A DNA stretch of 64,000 nucleotides from DATFVJ01 sp963727015. GTDB lineage: Bacteria > Actinomycetota > Actinomycetes > Streptosporangiales > Streptosporangiaceae. This document shows positions 9,082-18,066 of the stretch, piece after piece (the first letter of the stretch is position 1; each line of letters opens with the position of its first letter). The translations under genes were made by a program, and so were the position numbers. Where the stretch lies: contig CAVSEV010000007.1 in assembly GCA_963727015.1 (NCBI GenBank), positions 186,001 through 250,000 of the forward strand, given 5' to 3'. The notes beneath the pieces were generated by a model. The model searched no databases and had not been told where the DNA came from. It worked only from the letters and a program-made list of their open reading frames with translations.

Positions 9082-9467
9082 CCTGTTCGGTGGGTGCGCC
9101 GGAGGCGCGGGGTGGGCTCTCCGGGCCGTTTGGCGGGGGCTACCGGGTGGCTGACCTGGCGTGCTGATTGCGGCCAACGGATCTAGCCGCGCCGATCGCG
9201 TGAAGACCCCGTTCACCTCGACGTCGAGGTGAAACGACCCATCCACGCTGCACCTGCCGACGCAGACCGCAACGTCACCGATTCCGAACACCAGTTGCCG
9301 CCGGGACCGACTGAGCCGATGACCTGCCCGCTGAACGGCTTCTAGACCGGCGACCTGCTCAGCACGCTCGAACCGGCGAAGCCGGTGACGACAACATTGG
9401 GAGCGCTGGCCGGCCCTTCCTCCAAGCATCGGGTGGCATAACAGGACCCTCGATGTCACCGGCAGGC
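9082..9467. other. Stretch with no confident gene
   Basis: The minus strand stays open in continuation of the PoxB-like fragment, but the translated sequence is Arg-rich and matches nothing I recognise. No RNA or repeat structure was noticed. Confidence 0.4.
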
Positions 9468-9950
9468 TCAGACGCGATGCCCCACCAGCATGTAAAGGAC
9501 CGCGACCACAATGGTGACGGCAACTCCTGCGGTCGCGATTATCTGCCCGTTGGAAAGGTAGCGGTTGTGGCGCGTCTCGCCCTCTTGGTTAACGCGTGCT
9601 AATTGAGCGGCCATGAACTCGAGGACTGGCTTGTGCGCGACGTTAAATCGCTCTCCCAAGGCCGCGAGATCTTCCTTTGTGGCGTACTGGCCGCGCTCGG
9701 AAGCGATCTGCTGGCGCAGTTCGTTCATGGCCTCCAGCCGCTTGTCTAACGCTCCAGTCGCAAGCTGTGCGGCGCTCTTCGCCTCCAGGAAGCGCCGGTC
9801 CACGTCGGTATGCATCGCCTGGTACCGGCCGTTCAGTTCTTCCTGCATGACAGCACGCCACTGGTTCACCTCTGCCCGGAGAGAATCAATCTCGCGCCTG
9901 GTCGAGGCCTGGGCCTGGTCTACGTAGTCTCTTAGCGACAACTCGTCCAT
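9468..9950 (-). CDS. Coiled-coil protein with a C-terminal membrane anchor
   Basis: 160 residues. Residues 1-85 are rich in charged heptads (STRREIDSLRAEVNQWRAVM and DKRLEAMNELRQQIASERGQ) and should form a coiled coil. The last 25 residues are a single hydrophobic segment (IIATAGVAVTIVVAVLYMLV) ending GHRV. Codon use is less GC-biased than in its neighbours. The layout resembles small phage or plasmid membrane-anchored proteins, but there are no other phage genes here. Function unknown. Confidence 0.7.
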   Translation of the reverse strand: MDELSLRDYVDQAQASTRREIDSLRAEVNQWRAVMQEELNGRYQAMHTDVDRRFLEAKSAAQLATGALDKRLEAMNELRQQIASERGQYATKEDLAALGERFNVAHKPVLEFMAAQLARVNQEGETRHNRYLSNGQIIATAGVAVTIVVAVLYMLVGHRV

Positions 9951-10491
9951 GGTCTTCTGCCTGCCTTTAAGCCGCGATTTGCGTTATGCCGGTGCCAGCG
10001 GTCCCTTTAGTACCGCTATCCATTTATTGCAACCTGGCTTGTCGTCCCTGGAAGCGCCCCCCGTGGCGGTATACGCGTACCCCGTAGATGTCCCGTCAAA
10101 ACTCCTTCGTGGAGGTCTGGAGCCCGCAACAAATGGTGGCAGGCCCAGCTTTCTGAGCGGCGCGTGACAATGGATGGCAATGGACAAATTGGCTGCCCAT
10201 GACGATCCGCGAGTGCGTGGCGGCCGGCCTGCGATGCTCGCGGCGCGCGCTGGTATGGCACTGGCGGTGCCAGTTGCCGGGCACGCGCAGGCGCCTGGGG
10301 CGAGCGGTTGCGCCGCGCCGATGCGGCAGGGTCGGAACAAACGGTGTACGAGCGGTTCACTGGTGCCACGAGGATCGGTGCCCGTTACTGTCAAGTCACG
10401 CTCTGTGACGAATTGTATACTACATATAGCGCTGTGTAATTACAAGCTGAGTCCTGGGGGTGCCTTCCGGCCGCGCGGCGGGTCGGCGGTC
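9951..10491. other. Intergenic stretch without a supported gene
   Basis: Mixed composition, with a notably AT-rich patch near 10409-10444 (TTGTATACTACATATAG) that could hold a promoter. Overlapping frames exist on both strands, but none has a recognisable family, ribosome site or consistent codon bias. Confidence 0.4.
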
Positions 10492-10543
10492 AGATGTCCA
10501 GATCAGATGTCCAGGACAGATGTCCAGGACAGATGTCCAGGTC
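10492..10543. repeat. Four-copy 13-bp tandem repeat AGATGTCCAGGAC
   Basis: The AGATGTCCAG core occurs at exact 13-bp steps with GAC, ATC or GTC linkers, followed by a partial copy. It lies directly before the histidine kinase remnant. Confidence 0.85.
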
Positions 10544-10547
10544 AGCT

Positions 10548-11173
10548 GGACGGCGGCTGGATGCTCGTGAGGCGGCGAGCCAGGTGCTGACGGCGGACGC
10601 CCGAGTCCTCGGTCGGCGCGCACAGGATTTCAACAACCTGTTCGCCGTGATCCTCAAATGTGTCGGCTTCGCCACTGAGCAGCTGCTGGCCGCCGTGACC
10701 GGAGCCGCCTAGCTCGAGTTTCCGGGATAAGTCGATCTTGATGTGCATATTCGCTGGTCAGGACACATGTCGATCTTGTGTGAGCGTATTACCCAACTCC
10801 GTCTTTGCTGGCCGTCGCGTTCGAGCAGGTCGCAGCGTTGGATGCCTCATACACGACATGATCTATGAACGCGAGATAGCGTAGCCGGTCCATAACCCGG
10901 CGCATTTTGGGTAATACGCCTAACGTCGCCGTCGCTACCTGTGACCTGCGCAAACACGACCAAGATCAAAATAAGGGGGAAACTCCCGCTAGGCAGTGCG
11001 CTGCGGGGGCCACGAGCTACCTCGCCCGGATCAGGCGGGCCGGCGAACGCCCTCTTGTCCGCACCTGTCAGTTACTCGCCTTCGCCCGCCGTGAGATGGT
11101 GCAGGCGCGGGTCCTCGACCTTGACGAGGTCATCACCGCAGTGTTAGGAGATGCTGTGGCGGACCATGGGTGA
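10548..11173 (+). pseudogene. Sensor histidine kinase remnant split by an insertion
   Basis: Part one (to 10706) carries the kinase H-box helix as AQDFNNLFAVILKCVGFATE; intact homologues read AHDFNNLLAVI, so the phospho-accepting His is replaced by Gln. Part two (10995-11173) carries the second dimerisation helix: ARIRRAGER then CQLLAFARREMVQARVLDL, normally R-x-LTRQLLAFSRRE. The 288-bp element at 10707-10994 separates them exactly where the two helices should join. The two parts are in different frames, and the ATPase domain is absent downstream. A dead, twice-damaged gene. Confidence 0.65.
10707..10994. mobile_element. MITE-like element with long imperfect terminal inverted repeats
   Basis: The ends are mirror images: GCCTAGC-NN-GAGTTTCC-N10-GATCTTG on the left (from 10707) and its complement on the right (ending 10994). 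The arms extend about 90 bp and finish with a perfect inner pair GCGTATTACCCAA (10784-10796) and TTGGGTAATACGC (10907-10919). No transposase is encoded in about 288 bp. I found no clear target duplication. It interrupts a histidine kinase remnant, which supports a real insertion. The parent IS family is not identified. Confidence 0.7.
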
Positions 11174-11351
11174 GGACGACGCTTCGTGGCCGGCGGTGTC
11201 GGATCGAAATCGCGGCAGGGACGGAGCGCGCGGCTGCGGGCCAGCGACATCGGCGCGGGACTGACTGCCCACCTATTGGGCACGCCTTGGTTCCCGCATC
11301 GCGTGGCGCCGTGGGCTGGCAGCCCGCCAGCCCACGGTCACCGTCGTTAAT

Positions 11352-11723
11352 TCAGTGGTGGGGATAGTGCGGTTGGTCATGGTTGTTGCCGTGGTCCGGT
11401 GGGCCAGGCTGGTGTCCCGGTTGGCCAGCGTGCTCGCTGTGTTCCGGTAGCGGCTGCCATGGCCACGGCCCCCGCGGTGGCCGTGGCCGCGGGTATGGCC
11501 GCGGGTACGGGTACGGGTACGGGCGCGGGCACCAGCGCCACGTCGGCCAGCGGTAGCACCAGTAACCTGGGTGCTGAGGCAGAACCTGATGCACACTTTG
11601 CGATGCGGCCTGGTGGGTCGTGGCCGCAGTAGCCACGCTGGGCAGGGTCATTGCGCCGGCGGAGCCGATCGCAACGAAGGCGGCGGCGGTTGCCGCGGTC
11701 CGCTTGAACAGGTTTTTGGACAT
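11352..11723 (-). CDS. Small secreted His/Pro-rich protein
   Basis: 123 residues. The start MSKNLFKRTAATAAAFVAIG is a classical signal peptide, with likely cleavage after ATA near residue 34. The mature part has WCYRWPTWRWCPRP, then PYPYPYPRP-type proline repeats, and a tail rich in His, Pro, Gly and Asp (PGHQPGPPDHG, HYPHH). GGAGG lies 10 bases before the ATG. The pattern suggests a cell-surface or metal-binding extracellular protein; no enzymatic domain is visible. Confidence 0.75.
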   Translation of the reverse strand: MSKNLFKRTAATAAAFVAIGSAGAMTLPSVATAATTHQAASQSVHQVLPQHPGYWCYRWPTWRWCPRPYPYPYPRPYPRPRPPRGPWPWQPLPEHSEHAGQPGHQPGPPDHGNNHDQPHYPHH

Positions 11724-12130
11724 AGTTCCGTTCCCTCCTGTTAGTGGCTGAAGATCACTTGCCGGTTCCGAGGCCGGCCTGCGGTGCGTCCCGACAGTGG
11801 CGGTGGCGACGTGGCTCATGGGATAAGCCACGGCTGAACGGGCCGTGCCGGTAACCACACGGCTCGGTTGGATCACTGCCCAAACCTCCCCCGGTCGGCT
11901 GCGCAGAGCTGTCTTTGACCTCAACCATGGAAGCGCCATGAGGCGCCGTAATGAATGCTGCCCGATCGCGGTTTAATTCATGCGGCGGGACTCGCAGATA
12001 TTCATGCGCAGCCAATCAAAAGGATATGTTCTGTGCGCAATGTCCTATTCTTTTTCGTCATCGTTACCGTGTCGCGCCTGGTTTTTGGAATGTGCCGCGC
12101 GCTCCAGCGGGCTGTGTCGTCCACTAAGGA
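11724..12130. other. Gene-poor stretch before the AAACGTTGTC array
   Basis: A short + frame from a GTG at 12032 (AAAGGA upstream) would encode 52 residues with one hydrophobic segment (VLFFFVIVTVSRLVFGM) and would run through the first three repeats to 12188. It is too weak to call a gene. Nothing else is seen. Confidence 0.25.
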
Positions 12131-12260
12131 AAACGTTGTCGCGGCGGAGAAAACGTTGTCGCGAGTGAGAAAACGTTGTCATGAGTGAGAAAAACGCTGT
12201 CACGGTGAAACCGACTCGGGGAAACGTTGTCATTCTGGCAACGTTATGGAAAACGTTGTC
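12131..12260. promoter_or_regulatory. Helically phased array of AAACGTTGTC sites
   Basis: AAACGTTGTC occurs at 12131, 12151, 12171, 12222 and 12251, with a one-base variant (AAACGCTGTC) at 12192. Spacings are 20, 20, 21, 30 and 29 bp, close to whole helical turns. The AACGTT core is a dyad, like LacI-family operators. The array could be a cooperative operator or an iteron set. The nearest genes are the secreted protein (upstream region) and the ferritin-like gene (3' end). Confidence 0.6.
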
Positions 12261-12409
12261 GGAGAATGTTCGGCGGCGGTCCGCCGCCAGACCCGACCGG
12301 CCCGGAGCCCAAACAGGGAGGCGGCCCGCAGCCAGACCGGGAGGACGGCCACCAGCCAGACCGGCAGGCCGGCCCAGCCAGACCGCCGGGCCTGCGCCGC
12401 CACGCCCGG

Positions 12410-13697
12410 CTACCGCGAGGCCGTTCGCAACTCCGCCGGCACGTGCGCGGTAAGCCGGGCGGCGATGCCTGCGGCCTGCTCCGCGGCACTGGCGACAGCC
12501 GCGGGCATCGCACCCGCCGCCGCCGCGTCCGCGCAACGGCTCGCGAGGACCGCCACTCGCTCGCTCAGCAGGGCCCAGGCGGCCTCGCGCCACGGGACGA
12601 AGTTCCCCATCAGGTAGTACATCTCGAAGGCAGGCCCGGCGGTCCGCCCGGGCTGGCCGGGACCGGCCGGCAGCCGGGTCAGCGCCGAGCCCAGCGGTTC
12701 AAGCACGCCGGTCATCAGGCCGAACGCGGCGCCTGCGAGCGTGTCAAGCTGTTCGCCGGTCTCGTCGGTGTGCGTGAAGAAGCGGGTCAGGACCTGTAGC
12801 AGCGCCTCGTATCCGACGGTGAACAACTCGGCGACCCCGCGGGCTGCCTCGCCGGTAATCAGCGGCTGCGCGGCGGCAATGTCGAAGGGCTGCCTGGTGA
12901 ATGCGGCAATGACCGGCCTCGCCGGTTCGAATGAGGGATCCCTGCCGCGGAGCGCGCGATATTCCTCCCAGAGATTCAGGAATCGGCCGTAGTGAGCGGA
13001 CCGCCAATCTCCGCGCGCGCCCTCGCCCTGCTCGATGATCTCCTCAATTGCCCGGTGCGCGGACGCCAGGTCCGTCACGGCAATTAGGGCCGGCCAGCGG
13101 AACATCACCGGCGTTGCTTGCGCGCGCGGCGGGCCGACGAATACCGCGCGCTCGCCAATCCGGCCGACGAGATATGTGAGCCCTTCCGCGATGCCACGGT
13201 AAAGGTGCCCGACGGTGAGAAAATCCTGTATCCGGGGCATTGCCTCGGCCGGTTCGACCGAGCTGATGGGCCGGCGCGGCCGGGGCAAAGCCGTCGGCGT
13301 CCACTCGCTCCATTCCCTCCGGCCGCTCCAGGTAGAGGAAGTGGGTCAGCGCGGCATCGCCGAACGGCAGCAGGTCGAGCTGGACACTCGGCGGGAAGTA
13401 ATTCGAGCGCTGCGGGAAGTTCGGCCTGCCGAAGGTGGGCGCGGCACCGATCGCGGACATCAGGTTGGCGGCCAGCGCGAGGTGCAGCATCTCCTCGACG
13501 GCGATGCCCCGCAGCACCTTGCGCCACTTCGCGACCGCGGCGGCCTGCCCGGCGGTGAGGCCCTCGCCAGCATCCTGCTTGAGGCTGAACCCCGCGTACA
13601 GGTATTGGCACATGATCATGTGTTCCAGCTGCATCGCCTCGGCCAGCAGATACCACAGGTGCTCGCGGTGCTGAACGACGATCTTTGGTTCGGCCAT
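12410..13697 (-). pseudogene. Ferritin-like / VioB-type protein with a frameshift
   Basis: Two frames join into one protein of about 428 residues. The N-terminal part (MAEPKIVVQHREHLWYLLAE, then EHMIMCQYLYAGFSLK and GIAVEEMLHLALAANLMSAIG) is the ferritin-like domain found in iminophenyl-pyruvate dimer synthase (VioB) relatives, with Glu/His metal ligands EH and EEMLH visible. The C-terminal part (IQDFLTVGHLYRGIAEG onward) continues in another frame from about 13270, where GGCC/GCGC-rich sequence hides a one-base gain or two-base loss. GGGGAG precedes the ATG. The natural substrate is unknown, and no violacein-type genes are nearby. Confidence 0.7.
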
Positions 13698-14171
13698 CGG
13701 TTGCTCCCCGGGATCGGATCGTGCCAGACACAGGCATAATTACTCAATTACACGGGAGTCGCAGCCCGTAAGCCTTCGGTTGGCCGGTATCGCGCCGGTT
13801 GAGGTGAGCTCTTTAGAGATCCCTAACGGCTGCCGCGTGGCGCGACTGGCGAGAAGCGTGCTCCGCGTTTCAGAAGATCCCGTTAACCAGCATGCGCAGG
13901 CTGTAACGAAGCTACCCGGATCGTGCACAGGTGTCCGCCACGCTGCCAGGTGCCGGCAACATCGTTCAGCTGGCGGATGCTGGCGCCACCGGAGGCAACA
14001 TAAGCCACCTGGCGGATGTATTCCATGCCGGTGTCAGCGCACGCTAAGAGCATCTTGGCCACCGGCCTAAGCGCCCGGGCGCCCCGCGCCCGGCGCCGAT
14101 ATGGAAGCCCGGACCTTCCGGCCCGGCCCAGCGGGCCCTTCACGGGGTCCCTGGCAGAGCGGAGGAGCGTT
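13698..14171. other. Leader region upstream of whiB7
   Basis: No gene is supported. The stretch holds a TAACGGCTGCCGCGTGG motif at 13824 and GC-rich dyads (CCCGGGCGCC... and CCGGCCCGG...) shortly before whiB7. whiB7 genes in other actinomycetes have a long regulatory leader with an upstream ORF and an attenuator; a frame at 14016-14171 is open and in phase with whiB7, but I cannot identify the leader peptide. Confidence 0.35.
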
Positions 14172-14471
14172 ATGCCGAGCACGTCGGTGACCACGCTGGC
14201 CACGCGGGCGGGAGAACTGGCGGGGCAGGTGCCTTGCCGCTGCGAGAACCCGCGGCTGTGGTTCTCCGACCGGCCGGCCGATCTTGAGCTTGCGAAGGCC
14301 TTCTGCAGGCAGTGCCCGCTGCGCGGACCCTGCCTGTCCGGTGCCGCCGCCCGCGCGGAACCATGGGGCGTGTGGGGTGGCGAGCTTTTCGAGCGGGGCG
14401 TGATCACCGCGGGTAAGAGGCCGCGCGGCCGCCCCCGCACCAGGCCGGAGGCGCAGTCATGCCTGCGGTAG
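14172..14471 (+). CDS. whiB7: WhiB7-type transcriptional regulator
   Basis: 99 residues. Four Cys that bind the Fe-S cluster are present (CRCENPRLWF, then FCRQCPLRGPC), followed by the family turn WGVWGGELFERG. The C-terminus has KRPRGRPR, the AT-hook typical of WhiB7 that binds AT-rich DNA next to SigA promoters. WhiB7 activates intrinsic resistance to macrolides, lincosamides and other ribosome inhibitors (family knowledge). The ATG follows GGAGGAGCGTT. No resistance gene is obvious in the window, although the MFS exporter lies 6 kb away. Confidence 0.9.
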   Translation: MPSTSVTTLATRAGELAGQVPCRCENPRLWFSDRPADLELAKAFCRQCPLRGPCLSGAAARAEPWGVWGGELFERGVITAGKRPRGRPRTRPEAQSCLR

Positions 14472-14670
14472 TGCGGCGGGAACATACCGCCCGGCCTGTT
14501 CCGCGCCGACCGGGATGGGCCGCGCCTGCTTGGCCGCTGGCGGGCCGAGTTCGGTGCCGGGCTCAAGGGCCTCGGCCCCGGCTCGTCATGCACGCCACCT
14601 CCGCACTCCGAACGGGTGAGAACTCAGGCAGCGAACCGGTCGACGGGCCAAACGCCGTATCCCACAATTC

Positions 14671-15089
14671 ATGGCTATGACAGTCGCGCTGAATGATGCG
14701 GTAAAGAAGATCATTGACGGCCTTAACCCAGCGGTTCTCGGTACCGTCAACCCGGACGGGAGCCCGCAGACCTCGGTGGTCTGGGTTGGCAGGGACGAGG
14801 ACACCCTGCTCATCTCCACCGCGGCGGGCCGCGCAAGGAGAGGAATCTGCGCCGCGATCCGCGGGCGAGCGTGACCGTAATCGACAAGGACGATCCACTC
14901 TGTTACGTCGAGGTGCGTGGCACCGTCACGGTGACAGAAGATATCGGCAGGCAACTGGCAATCTCGTTCGCGGAAAGCTATGAGGGTCCGGGTGCTGGCG
15001 AGGAGTACAGGCAGCTCCCACCGGAGGTGGTACGTGTGGTGATCCGGGTCACTCCGCAGCGGGTACTGGGCTCGGCGGCCGAATGCTAG
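14671..15089 (+). pseudogene. PPOX-class (F420/FMN) oxidoreductase with a frameshift
   Basis: A split-barrel flavoprotein of about 139 residues. Part one has NPAVLGTVNPDGSPQTSVVW and ends in LISTAAGR; part two resumes with SVTVIDKDDPLCYVEVRGTV and finishes with RVTPQRVLG, together matching the TIGR03618 F420-type family. Between them, KERNLRRDPRA is readable only in the second frame, so one base is missing near 14833-14840. Such enzymes reduce unsaturated or nitro compounds with F420H2 (family knowledge). Whether the break is real depends on sequence accuracy. Confidence 0.75.
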
Positions 15090-15095
15090 CGTCCC

Positions 15096-15382
15096 GTGGA
15101 ACCGCTTCAGCGTCCGGCCGGCCCGCGGCGATCGACGTCGTTCGTGGCCGAGGAGGGCGGGGATGGCAGGCCAGCGCGGGGCCTGCGCGGGGCGGCGAAC
15201 CCGCGGCATCGGCTGCGCGTCGAGCACGACGCCCACACCCTGCTGATCCAGCTGAGCGACGAAGACGGTGCCGGCTGGACCACCATGGCCGTGGCTCGGG
15301 CGACCAGGCAATGGGCCGTGGCACAGCACGTACGGCAGGCCGACCCGCCCGAGGCGCCTGCGACGCGCTCTACGCGCAGTAA
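15096..15382 (+). pseudogene. Small conserved-looking protein, probably frameshifted
   Basis: The core LRVEHDAHTLLIQLSDEDG and TTMAVARATRQWAVAQ looks like a compact beta-rich domain. The frame then continues into a long tail, while another frame supplies a better ending, CDALYAQ then stop at 15380. An indel near 15350-15365 is likely. The start is uncertain: ATG 15096 or GTG 15143. Function unknown; it follows the PPOX gene by a few bases. Confidence 0.4.
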
Positions 15383-15387
15383 CGATC

Positions 15388-16942
15388 TCAGGGCCGGACG
15401 CCGAATGACGGCTTGCAGAACGGGGCCGGCAGCGCGGCGTAGGCGTCGCGTACCCAGTCGCAGAGCAGCGGCCTTGTCTCCCGCGGGTCGATGATCTCCT
15501 CGATGCCGAAGCGTTCCGCCGTCCGCAATGGGTTGCGCACCGCATCCAGGCGTGCCCGGATGCCGGCCAGCATCGCCGCTGGATCGTCGGCGCGCTCAAG
15601 CTCGGCCCGGTACGCGGCCTCGGTACCGCCCTCGACAGGCAGCGAGCCCCAGTCGGCGGACGGCCAGGCCCAGCGGCGGATGAGCCGGTGCCTGTTGGTG
15701 ATGCCCGCGCCGCCCACGCCGAATACGCGGCGCACGATGACCTCGGCACCAGGCACGGTCGCCTGATAGACAGCGCTGATCGCGCGCACGCCGTGCCGGA
15801 TGGTGGCGCGCTGCTCGGCGCGGGTGCCGATGAGCAGGCCGGGCTGATCGGTGAACGTCACGATCGGCAGGTGGAAGGTCGAGCACAGGTCGGCCAGCCG
15901 GGTCACCGCCTCCGCGCCCTCGACGGTGAGGCAGCCGCCGGCCACATATGGATCGCCCGCGACGACCCCGACCGGATGACCATCTAGCCTGGCCACCGCG
16001 GTCACGATCGATCCGCCGTAACCCTGCACCTCCATCACGGAGCCTGCGTCGAATACCGCCCGCATGATTTCCCGGATCTGGTACGGCTGGCGCCGGTCAC
16101 GCGGCACGGCGGACAACAGGCCGTCATCTCGCCGCCCGGCCGGGTCCTCGCAGCCGATGACGGGCGGCCGCTCGTACACGCTCTGCGGCAGGTAAGACAG
16201 GAAGCGCCTGATCATCCCGAACGCGTCAGGCTCCGATGCCGCCACCAGATCGACCGCCCCGTTGCGGCCGTGCACGCCCGACCCGCCTAGCTGCTCCTTG
16301 CCGACGTCTTCCCCGGTCACCGCTCTTCACCACGGGCGGCCCGGCGACGAACAGCTGCGCCGTGCCTTCGACCAGGATCGACAGGTGCGCCATGCACAGC
16401 CGGGCGGCGCCAAGACCGGCGACAGGCCCGAGGCCGGCGGCCACCACAGGCACGGTCGACAGGTTATCGACGACGTAGTCCCAGCCGGGATTGGCGGGCA
16501 CGTAGGTGTGCCCCATCTGTTCGAGCATCTTGACGCTGCCGCCACCGCCGGTGCCCTCGACGAGCCGCACGAGCGGCAGCCGCAGCTGGTTCGCGAGCTG
16601 CTCGGCGTATACCTGCTTGCCCATGATCGCCGCGTCCGCGGCGCCGCCGCGGATGGTGAAATCGTCTCCGCCCACCACGACTTTGCGCCCGGCGATCCGG
16701 CCGGTTCCCGCGACGAAGTTGGCCGCGGTGAAGCCGGCCAGCTCGCCGTCGTCGCGGTAGGCGGCGGTGCCCGCGAGCGCGCCGATCTCGTGGAACGAGC
16801 CCTCATCGAGCAGCGCCTCCAGCCGCTCACGCACCGTCAGCCGGCCGGCGTCATGCTGGCGCTTGATCTTCTCCGGCCCGCCCATCGCGTCCGCAAGTTC
16901 CTGCCGGCGGCCCAACTCGTCCAGTTCCGGTTGCCACGTCAT
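15388..16942 (-). pseudogene. Acyl-CoA carboxylase carboxyltransferase subunit, one frameshift
   Basis: About 517 residues once repaired, the normal size for a biotin-dependent carboxyltransferase (AccD/PccB type), which moves CO2 from carboxybiotin to acetyl-, propionyl- or a related acyl-CoA. The N-terminal half has DAGRLTVRERLEALLDEGSF and EGTGGGGSVKMLEQMGHTY; the C-terminal half has VVAGDPYVAGGCLTVEGAE, FTDQPGLLIGTRAE and FGVGGAGITNRH. The frames meet near 16315-16325 (PPVVKS versus VTGEDVGK), an extra base or two missing. No biotin carboxylase is adjacent. The start is MTWQPELDEL. Confidence 0.8.
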
Positions 16943-17013
16943 GCAGACAGAAGCTAATCGACGGGCGAGGACTGCGCCGCACCGGGCCGCGCGCGGCCGG
17001 CAGACGAGCCAGC

Positions 17014-17153
17014 TGGCACACAATGGCCCATGGTGTGCCACCTCTGACACCCAATGGGCCATTGTGTGCCGGTCAGGGCGATGCTGGTGGCACACAATGG
17101 CCCATCGTGTGCCACCTCTGACACCCAATGGGCCATTGTGTGCCGGTCAGGGC
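17014..17153. repeat. Duplicated 66-bp unit, each with 17-bp perfect inverted arms
   Basis: Copies at 17014-17079 and 17088-17153 differ by one base. In each, GGCACACAATGGCCCAT (17015-17031, 17089-17105) is the exact reverse complement of ATGGGCCATTGTGTGCC (17054-17070, 17128-17144), and a second GTGTGCC follows the left arm. The block fills the gap between the carboxyltransferase start and the doxX 3' end. Confidence 0.9.
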
Positions 17154-17228
17154 ACCGCGCCGGGCCGCCGATCCTGATTCCGGCCCGGGAACCCCGCCCG
17201 CGCTGCGCGCGATCCTCAGCGAGGGGCA

Positions 17229-18023
17229 TCAGCGCGAGGCGGCGCACATCGGGCCATCAGAAAACGGCTTGTCGCGTGGCCGCCCGCAAGGCTGATCAGG
17301 CTCGGGGAAACGGGGTAACTCGGTCACGCGGGGCCTGGCGGCCTTCGGCGAGCGAAGCTCCGCGGTGGCGCGGCTGCGGCAAGTCTGGGTTTCGCGGCCG
17401 CGGAGACCTGCGGCGCGCGCTCGCGGTGCGATCGGCTTTGCAGCGTCCTCAGGGAGTGGCGGTGGCCTGGTCGCCCGCGGCGTCTGTGCGGCTGTGTCCA
17501 GTTCGGTGATGTCCCTGCGTGCGGCTTGAATGGCGGCAGCCTGCCGATGGCCGAGTTCGATCGTGAGGGTCGAGGCGCCCGCGCCAAGCACTAGCGCGGC
17601 GAGTGCCCACCCCGGGCCGGTGTCGTGAATGCCGAGGGCCCGATCGATGGAAAGCCCGCCAGGGCCGCCGTCGACCAGGGCCAGCAGCGCGGCGATCAGT
17701 ACCAGGTTGTACTCATAGCCGCCGCTGCTGTTCCAGGGGCCGTTCTTGAAATGTACCGTCCGCATTGCTGTGATCATGACGCCGATGAGGTCGGCCGCGA
17801 CCAGCGGGGTGGCCACCCCGGCGACGAGCAACGCACCGCCGACGGCCTCGGCGGCGCCGGCGGCCAGGGCGTTGTACCTGGCGGGTTGAAGACCCAGGTT
17901 GTCCATCGTCTGCTCGGTTCCGGACAGGCCCGGGCCACCGAACCAGCCGAACAGCTTCTGGGTGCCATGACCAATAAACAATCCGCCAATCACGGCGCGA
18001 ACCACCAGACGACCGACCTTCAT
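17229..18023 (-). CDS. DoxX-family membrane protein
   Basis: 264 residues. The first 165 form a typical four-helix DoxX domain: VGRLVVRAVIGGLFIGHGTQKLFGWFGG at the start (conserved HGxQKLFG), VATPLVAADLIGVMITA in the middle and the conserved FKNGPWNSSGGYEYNLVLI loop. DoxX proteins act in quinone or thiol redox systems at the membrane. The last 100 residues are Arg/Pro-rich and unlike the family, probably a cytoplasmic tail or drifted sequence. AAGGAG lies 5 bases before the ATG. Confidence 0.85.
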   Translation of the reverse strand: MKVGRLVVRAVIGGLFIGHGTQKLFGWFGGPGLSGTEQTMDNLGLQPARYNALAAGAAEAVGGALLVAGVATPLVAADLIGVMITAMRTVHFKNGPWNSSGGYEYNLVLIAALLALVDGGPGGLSIDRALGIHDTGPGWALAALVLGAGASTLTIELGHRQAAAIQAARRDITELDTAAQTPRATRPPPLPEDAAKPIAPRARAAGLRGRETQTCRSRATAELRSPKAARPRVTELPRFPEPDQPCGRPRDKPFSDGPMCAASR

Positions 18024-18066
18024 AAGCGCTCCTTGCCCAGCTACCGCCGAGCCTAATGGCGGGGTC

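Noticed and set aside
10120..10160. A possible tRNA 3' end or attachment site near GGAGCCCGCAAC.
   Set aside because: No cloverleaf or TTCGA arm could be drawn, and no integrase is nearby.
10907..11173. Treating 10907-11173 as a small stand-alone gene.
   Set aside because: Its first third is MITE sequence, and the rest is the second half of a kinase dimerisation domain, so it is part of a pseudogene.
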